Assembly: GCA_019671135.1 (NCBI GenBank)
Contig: JAHRHY010000018.1
Coordinates: forward strand, 434,001 to 498,000
From: Linnemannia hyalina
Lineage: Eukaryota > Mortierellomycota > Mortierellomycetes > Mortierellales > Mortierellaceae
Reading direction: 5' to 3'
Length of the DNA stretch: 64,000 bases
Position numbers and translations under genes: made by a program. Of this stretch, positions 56,801 through 64,000 are shown one piece after another (position 1 is the stretch's first letter; every line of letters begins with the position of its first letter). Under the pieces are notes generated by a model. It was not told the origin of the DNA and searched no databases. It saw only the letters and a list, made by a program, of their open reading frames with translations.

Positions 56801-58950
56801 CACACTGGTGCACGATGATGGAAGCATTAATTTTTAGTTTATGTCTCTTGTTCCTAAAATCATCGCAAGCCATGCAAGAAGGCATAAAAAGGGCATGGTT
56901 TCAATGACATTCCCTTACCCTCGTTCTTCTGAAAATGCAAAATGCAAGGGCAAGACATTCAGGTGGTCAAGGATGCAAGGACAAAGCAAACAAGACTTTG
57001 CGCCGCCACTTTCATCGCCGCCACGAGTACTTTTGATCGGGAAGGACAAGGCGTAAAAAAAAAAAAAAAAAAAAAACAATACCACCTGTCCATGTTTGCA
57101 ACAACCGTCCTTTTTTCGTGATGGTCCCATCCTATTGAACCCCCTCTCTCCAATTGTTGTCACCACATGTATTTTTAAACGCAATGAGAGTAAAAATAAA
57201 AAGGGCAATGGTGAAAAAATAGCCAAACGCCCAATGTCCCAATATCGCCAACTGTTTGGCTTTTTCGAGTGTACATGGCCATAAAGGGTTGCTTACTTTT
57301 TGGTGTCTGTATTATGCTTGGCTTGTATATAATGGTAACAGCTATCCACTGTTGCTTGAACATGACGAAGCACATGAACTAACTAGCAAACATCCACCAA
57401 GGGGTTTGTATGTTGTCTTGAAGGACCTGATCGATCGCACGCTCATTTTGCAAGTCCAAAGGGAGGAGGGGGGAGGGTCTTGCCTTTACCAAACACTCTT
57501 TTGTTCAGCCGATGTATCCACCCTTATTCTCACACATCCTTGTATACCCTCTTTCCTGAGGGAACCTCTTCTGTTTTTCCTTCATAAGACATGATCTATC
57601 GTACGCCCAAGTTGTTAGTCCAAAGGTCAGAGAGTAGCCTTGACCAATCCCCCCTTTTGTCCTACATCTCATTTTCTCAACAATCCCATTGTATACCCAC
57701 GCTAACCTCCATCCTTTTTTTTTTCTCTGAGAAGAAAGATCAAAGAAAAAGGTACCACACCCATCATATCAAAGAGCTACTTGGTAGTGCCATTTCCTAA
57801 AAATACCCGCGCACCCATGCCCATGGGCTTTTCTTTTTCTTCGTCTTCTTCTTCCTTCTCGCTTTGAAGCGCGTCGTCTGCGAAACTGTCACTCGGATAT
57901 GGAACATTAACGATCAACATTTCTTCCCCTGCGTGATTGCCACTAATTTTCTTGCAATCAGATAAGAAAGGTGCCATGGGTTGGTCGTCACTTGAACTGT
58001 GTTGTGGCCATACACAGCAGACACGGAGAAACCTGTTCTCCCCATCGCAGGCTATAGACGACCATTCTCCTTCGTCTTTCCCAACAAGGGGGGAAGGCCT
58101 TCATGCCTCGATATTTTACCTCATCTTCGTTTCTCCTCCTCCATCCTTCATCCTTCATCCTTCGTTCGTTTTGCAAACCCACCTTTTTTGGTTGCCTTCA
58201 CATTCTTCTCTCTTCTGACATGCCTTTTCTTTTTACACCCTTCCTCTGCACATTCTAGCTCCATATCATCATCCTTTTACTTTTATGCCTGGAACCTCTT
58301 CATCGCCCTTTCTCTCTACTCTCCTCCATCCTCTCGCTGCACGTCTTCCACATTAAACGTGTCCTCTCTTTACTACCTCCTACTAACAATCCGAACGAAC
58401 ATGGTCCAATGCATACCTGGATTTATTCAAGAGCGAGTGAGAGAGAGAACCCCCCACGAAACACGCTCACTCGTCAACCTAGGCAAAATCTAGGTCGTCT
58501 AGAGAAGCAAAGGGGGTGCAAAGAGAAGGGAAGGGAGTTAGCATATTAGCAAAAAAGGACGCACAGGGCAAGGCAAGAAGGCGTTGATTGGTTCCTCCAT
58601 CCATCTGTTATGTTAAGGAGTTTCAAGAAGAAAAAGAGATTGGCAACAAAAATGAAATGAGTTGGCACAAGTATAGGGGCAAAGGGGTGAAAAAGGAGGA
58701 AGGGGGCAAGGAGAAGGATAGTTAATTCACGTAGGACATGGGCATTGCTGCATTGAGCTTATGTCAAGGCGGACTTGGTGGATGGTAGCATGGGAAATGA
58801 AGAAAGAATAACGAAAACAAGGACAGAAAGAGAAAGCCCGATGTCAACAAACAACAAACGACACGATAAAATGAAAAAAGAAATGGTCAAGCCAAGATGC
58901 TCACTCAGCTGAGGACGAAATCATAAAATGAAATGAAATGGACACAAGCC

Positions 58951-59075
58951 GATGGATGGATAACAAGTGGTGGGTGGGTGGGCCATTGGGTAGTACGAAC
59001 ATAAAGAGCAGAAAGAGAGAGAAAACAAGGTTTTTCATTTCCCAACCAGCCAACCCACCCACCCATCCATCCATC
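58951..59075. repeat. Inverted pair of tetranucleotide repeats
   Basis: GATG and TGGG units at 58951-58961 and 58971-58982 are mirrored as complementary CCCA and CCAT units at 59053-59064 and 59065-59075, giving about 23 paired bases across a loop of roughly 70 bases, with a 9-base bulge in the left arm. Confidence 0.7.
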
Positions 59076-59921
59076 TCTCCCAACTTCATCGGATAACAGA
59101 CGAAGAAAATGACTTTTGTGCCGCTCTGCCCATTCCTTCCTGTTGTTCTGTTCTGTTCTCTTGTGAGAAAAAAAGAGTGTTCATTTCTAGTTCTTCATTT
59201 TCGAACAAACTCCATTCCAAGCGAAGCGGCAAGCGACAAAAACAAAAACAGAGAAACTCCGGTTGCGCTGTTGCTTTTGCTGTGAATAAGGATGCCGTTG
59301 TGTTGTCGAATCTAACCCGCTCTGCTCTACAAACTCAACCTTTTTTCATCCACCATCTCCTAGTTCAGCTGCCTCGGTTTCTCACTTAGGTTATGTTTTT
59401 TGGGTTCATTTTTCAGTCCCCATGGTCCTTCCAATCCCAATCATCGCCTATTTCATTTACCCATTCGTATTTCAACTTCCTTGGACCCATCCCATTGTGC
59501 ATTGATGCAACCTTTTATTAGCCTTTACTAAAAGTAAACTCTCTTTTTATTTTCAGACACATGCCGGCACCCGTACTCCAGTTGGTTCGTTTGACCATCC
59601 ACTACTATTGTATTCCGCTATATATCTCCCACATACACCATTGCCCTTGCGGCCCGACTCGTCCCTCACTTCTACCAATCATAAGATTCATGGCAAGCTA
59701 TGGGAACTGCATTGGTCAGAAAGTAAATGCTGTCCACTTTACTGTGCAAATCACTTATCGATAAACGAAGATAGAGTGACTGTAGACGATAGGTCCACCT
59801 GTTTGATCGATGAGTTTCTTTGTTTCTGATACTGTTGATATTACATGGAGCGGCTTGGCCTCAAGCCCTCACTTTCTATTTTTCTCGTTCGTTCCACCTA
59901 TATCTTTCTCCCCCTCCCCTT

Positions 59922-59922
<1 letters not shown>

Positions 59923-59959
<37 letters not shown>
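59923..59959. repeat. (TC)n microsatellite
   Basis: About 18 CT units within a longer pyrimidine-rich stretch of the gene-poor right end. Confidence 0.85.
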
Positions 59960-59962
<3 letters not shown>

Positions 59963-61239
59963 GCTCACCAACAGACAGCGTGTTCAGACTGACCAACCAA
60001 AGGTTAAATGGTTATTTGGTACAAAGAACAAAGTAAAGCCTAAAATTACAAGGCAGCTTTGACTGGACAAATGGACAATCGTCAATTGAGATCTGACACC
60101 TGTCCATTCACATAACCCACTCAGGCACGTCCTTCTTGACTCTCCCTCCCACTCGCTCTTGACTCTTTGATAACTTTACGAAAAATGGGATCAAACTGTT
60201 TTGACTGGGTAAGTTTGAACTCATTCACTCGAAGGTCCTGAACAGAGACTGGGGGTAAAGTGTGTAGTGAATAGTAAAGAGTAAAGAGTACGATCGATAC
60301 TAGCTAAAACAGAAACCAATAAAGAATGATCAATTGGAAACTTCAAGGAGGGAAAGTGGGTCCAAAAAAAAGTATAGTTGTCTACCCTCGAGCCATCCTA
60401 GGAGAACGACCCGTTCAAAATTGACTCGAACGTGTCAACTCCTGGGGTGAAAAGACGAAGATAGTGGTAAGGGTGCTTCGAGGCAAATAAGGATGAGAAA
60501 TAATTGACAAGGAGACTTTCTGTGCTTGGGAAAGAACGCCATTGTCAGCCAGATATGTCGTCTCAATGTACCACTTATATAGCTGTGATAGCAAAGAGAG
60601 GGAGGACTTCGCCCAAGGGGGAAAAGAAAACAGACACGACGATTGCACCATACCCACTCAGCCAGGACAATCTCTCTAGCCATCCTAACGTCAACCATTC
60701 GCCCAACTCTACGCGTGTGATACATCTCATCGTCCACCCTCCTTCGCACAGACGACATCAACCGTTTTACGCAGCCGATAAAAGAAGAAAAAGGTGTGAT
60801 TTCTCATGAAAACAAGTCGTCCAACAGCTCAAAAACAACCACAAGTATATGTCGCCATCGTGATTATCAAAGATGCAATAACGTGCTTAGCTTTCTCAAA
60901 GTGTCGTGTGTGCTTGTGGAAAGGCTATTTTTGCACGTTTGATTTTTTAGGGTGAGATATTGTGACACCATCAAAAAAATTGCTAACATGTGTTTTCTTC
61001 TTTTGCCTTGTGTGCGATTGTGGTTGTTGTTGTGAATGCGGTTTGAATAGGGAAAATAAGGTATCATCCTTGCAGGACCCATTCGCCATTTTCGTTGGCT
61101 GAAGACTGCCGGCCTGACTGACAGGCAAGCAGACGGACTGACAGATGGACTGAGAACACATAATGGCTAAAGCGACCACAAAATCAACAAATATGTGGGG
61201 GTAGTAGAAGGGGAGGAGGGGAGTCTGGAAGGGATGGAA

Positions 61240-61255
61240 GGGGGGGGGGGGGGGG
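61240..61255. repeat. Poly-G tract, 16 bases
   Basis: Rare G homopolymer inside a G-rich region on +; G-quadruplex formation is possible. Confidence 0.9.
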
Positions 61256-64000
61256 CACAGGAATGGACGGAGACAAAACAAGGGGTTCAGGGTTTCCCGC
61301 TTCTGTTACTCGTATTCATCCGTCCCTTGCCCCTTTGTGTGCCCTGTGCCCAAAAGGAGAGAGCAAGGGAGGAAGAGGGAGCAATTAACGAGAACGTATT
61401 GTAGTATGTAGTACCTAGGAGAAAAGGTGCATTGGAGTTGAAGGTAGGTGGCGTGTGTGTGCGAGAGAGAAAGAGAGAGTGTGTGTATAGCAATCGGGGA
61501 GAGTCGGCGGGTTGGTTATGCGTGTGATGGAAGTAATAGGAAGAGGTAAAACAAAGCAATCGAGAAAATGAAACCCATCATGGTTCACATATATGGTACA
61601 CAAAAAACAAAGCATGTCAAACAAACACGAGAAAAGGTGCAAAAGTGGCGACATGATGGCGTATGCAAACAGGATTAGGCCCTTTCTGGGGAGTGGATTG
61701 GGCCAAGCAAATTATTCAGTGTAAGGAACTAAAGCCGGACCATTTGCCCATCTCATCCGCGTGCATCCCATGCACCATCTTACCAAAACGTGAAAGTCAT
61801 CAAAGAATAACAAGTAACGAGAAAAGAGAGCGACATGAGGACCCTAGATTTTTGTTTGTCCAATGCTCATCCCGTTCGATGGAGAAAAGGGCTTATTTTT
61901 GATCCACAACCCATGGGTGCTATTTTTGTATATTGTAATACATAACAACGATAACAAAAGAGATGCGAAACGTGTATGTGGTGTGGGTGTGGATGGTGTA
62001 TTGTGCTTTCAATTGGTACATACACATGGTGATGGGGCTTTCTTTTTCCCTTTCCCTTTTGCTTAGGTGATTGAATTTTCATCTCCTTTGGATAGCCCAT
62101 CCTTTCCCAAACAGGGGAGGATCATTTTTTCCTTGAGAATAGGGGTATCAAAAACAATGTGGCAAAAAACAAACAATCAGAGAGGCTGGTCGATCTGGGC
62201 GCCAACGCCAACAAACAACGAAGCGAGGACCCTCCAAGGGTACCCTGACCTGAAAAGACCATGCAACACCATGGGCCATGGGCCAACAAGGTTATATTGC
62301 AAAGTGCAAACTCGAGCGGGAATGGGATAGCCTTTTTGAAAAAAGGTACATTCATTTGTTGTTGCATGCTAGGCTGGCTGTCAATGTACAAATAACAAAC
62401 AGGGGTATTAGAGACGGAGAGAGAGGGATTGGTTAATGAAGGGGGAGGAGAATGAGTGGCACCATGGGGGTGCTCACCTGTTTTTGAGTTGTATGAAAAG
62501 TGGTTGAGTCCATAAAAAACAACAAACACAAGGGAGAGAGCACAATGAGTGAGCCGATGGGTGGGTGGGCAATCAAATATGAAATGAAAAAAGAAAAGGG
62601 TAGGGCTGTATGGCACCCCACCATCGATTGACACCGACCATTTGACACTTCACTTCACCTCGAACTCTGACCCCCACTTTCTATTACACCCCTGTTCCTG
62701 CATGACTAATTGACGAGGATGGCATTAGAGTGTGCTAGAAGCTGAAGGCAAACAACCTGGACGGCCTTGAGGCTTATGAATCAGTTTAAGTGTTGTTGTT
62801 GTTCCTGGATGTTCGCCGTAGTCGCGTCATTCCCTCCAAGAGGCACAGTTATAAACCATCATCGACATCATCGCACATCGCCGCTAACAACAACAAAGGG
62901 GCAACGGTCAATCGAGAATACACACGCACGATAACTGAGCGTGTGTGTCGCCATCGCCATCGTATCATGCCGAGGGGAAAACAAGAAATCATCGTATGCT
63001 TCCTCTCTGTTTGTATTTGTTTGTAACTAGACAAGGCAGGCTGTTTTTTCTTTGGTTGGTAATAGGCGCAGTAATCGATGACATGCTACATACAAACAAG
63101 TATCCGCGGTATTATTAATTGTCCAACACTTGGCAGGGGTACCCATCACTTCCTTTCTATCCAAGCTTGGTCCTACTGTCATCGTCACCCCTATTCCTAT
63201 AAACACGCAACCCGCAGAGACAGACAAACACGCCACCATGGAGTCTTCTAGATTAACAAAAACAGGAACTGGTCACCGGAATAGGCAACTTTTTTTTTCT
63301 TTTTCAACACTGCCCTACCCTGCCCGGCGGACGCTGACGGGTGGCCTGTGTTTATTGTCTGCCGTTTTCGTCCACTACTGCCTCTGACTAAACATGCATC
63401 TTAACGCGAACACAAAGGCAAAGGAAAAAAGAGAAACATGGACATAGACGCATATGAAAAGGGCGATATATAATTGAACAAACATAGGAAGGATCCGGGT
63501 GTGCTTTGTTCGGATTCAACAATAACAAGGCAAGACAAGAAAGGAAAAAAGACAGGCAAAGAAAGCAACAGGGGACGTGGGCATAGAGGGGCCATACAAG
63601 TGGCTGGCGGCTTAATGGCTTGATTGACCCAGTCAAGTTAATAGCGACGACAGAGAGAGAGGATGAGAGTTGTGTCTGTGTGAGAGAAGAGGGAAGGCTT
63701 CTACCCCAGGTTTTGCTTTTGTTGGCGGCCATCTCATCTTTGCTACCCATCGATTCGCTACACTCAGTTTTTTTCAACCGCAGCTCCGCCTTTCTTGTCG
63801 GCGACCAGAGACAAAGAGAAGACATGAGGCAAGAGGCGGACTATTCTCCCATATGATTAATATTTCCCTTTGTTTTGCACACGGATGTTCCCCAAATGGT
63901 TGCTTTGCTCAGAATCGAGTAGCAGGCCATCGTCGACTTTAAAGGAAATAAATCAATATGGTTTCTTTGTGTGTACATCTCTAGAAAGCACCTTCTGGAA

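Larger units (their letters stand above)
53896..64000. other. Gene-poor right end, about 10 kb
   Basis: No frame here has family motifs. The first 270 bases are purine-rich on +, the leader of the DIP2-like gene. Further purine-rich + tracts (55,530-55,760; 61,200-61,500) and pyrimidine-rich ones (56,200-56,260; 58,100-58,390; 59,920-59,960) resemble gene leaders on either strand. The 58.1-58.4 kb tract ends at an ATG in good context (58401) opening a 30-codon frame. A 16-base G run lies at 61240-61255 and an inverted tetranucleotide repeat at 58951-59075. Non-coding transcripts or a long upstream region of a gene beyond the edge are possible. Confidence 0.55.

Noticed and set aside
57777..57977. 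Minus-strand 66-residue acidic frame
   Set aside because: Its Glu/Lys run comes from a CTT-type repeat; no flanking exon or motif.
63238..63387. ATG in perfect GCCACC context opening a 49-codon frame
   Set aside because: The translation (MESSRLTKTGTGHRNR...) has no family features and no convincing continuation; kept only as a possible first exon of a gene beyond the edge.

Overview
The window is nuclear DNA of a filamentous fungus, most likely an early-diverging Mucoromycota of the Mortierella type. Genes are split by short GT-AG introns, coding regions prefer C- or G-ending codons, and the spaces between genes are full of homopolymers and pyrimidine or purine tracts. The gene set (GID4/Vid24, OPT transporter, GH5 exo-glucanase, fungal DIP2-like protein, short F-box protein) is fungal. 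A decayed STAND NTPase (NACHT, pentapeptide-like linker, WD40 start) resembles, as I remember that family, one greatly expanded in Mortierella. The lineage call is inference; no rRNA or marker gene is present.

Layout from left to right: a gene-free edge (1-2162); a WD40-like acidic protein (-); an OSGIN-type flavoprotein (+, 4 exons); GID4 (+, 4 exons); a STAND pseudogene (+); an OPT transporter (+, 2 exons); a small F-box protein (+); a mucin-like single-pass membrane protein (-, 2 exons); a GNAT acetyltransferase (+); CTP synthase (+, 2 exons); a membrane-anchored GH5 glucan 1,3-beta-glucosidase (+, 3 exons); a METTL24-like membrane-anchored methyltransferase (-, 4 exons); an FAD monooxygenase with a long disordered tail (-, 4 exons); and a DIP2/CMR2-type tandem adenylate-forming-domain protein (-, 9 exons). 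From 53.9 kb to the right end (about 10 kb) I find no convincing gene.

The exon models were built by hand: each junction was checked for GT-AG ends, for reading-frame continuity and for family motifs running across it. All multi-exon models close in frame. The genes do not form an obvious pathway cluster. They are mostly housekeeping or signalling genes: ubiquitin targeting (GID4, F-box), nucleotide synthesis (CTP synthase), peptide uptake (OPT), wall remodelling and sensing (GH5, mucin-like protein), redox flavoproteins (OSGIN, FAD monooxygenase) and lipid-linked acyl or AMP chemistry (DIP2).

The points most worth following up are the STAND relic, the two flavoproteins carrying large low-complexity insertions or tails (OSGIN also has two CxxC pairs), the membrane-tethered METTL24-like enzyme, and the 10 kb gene-poor right end. 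I did not find a clearly new multi-gene system.
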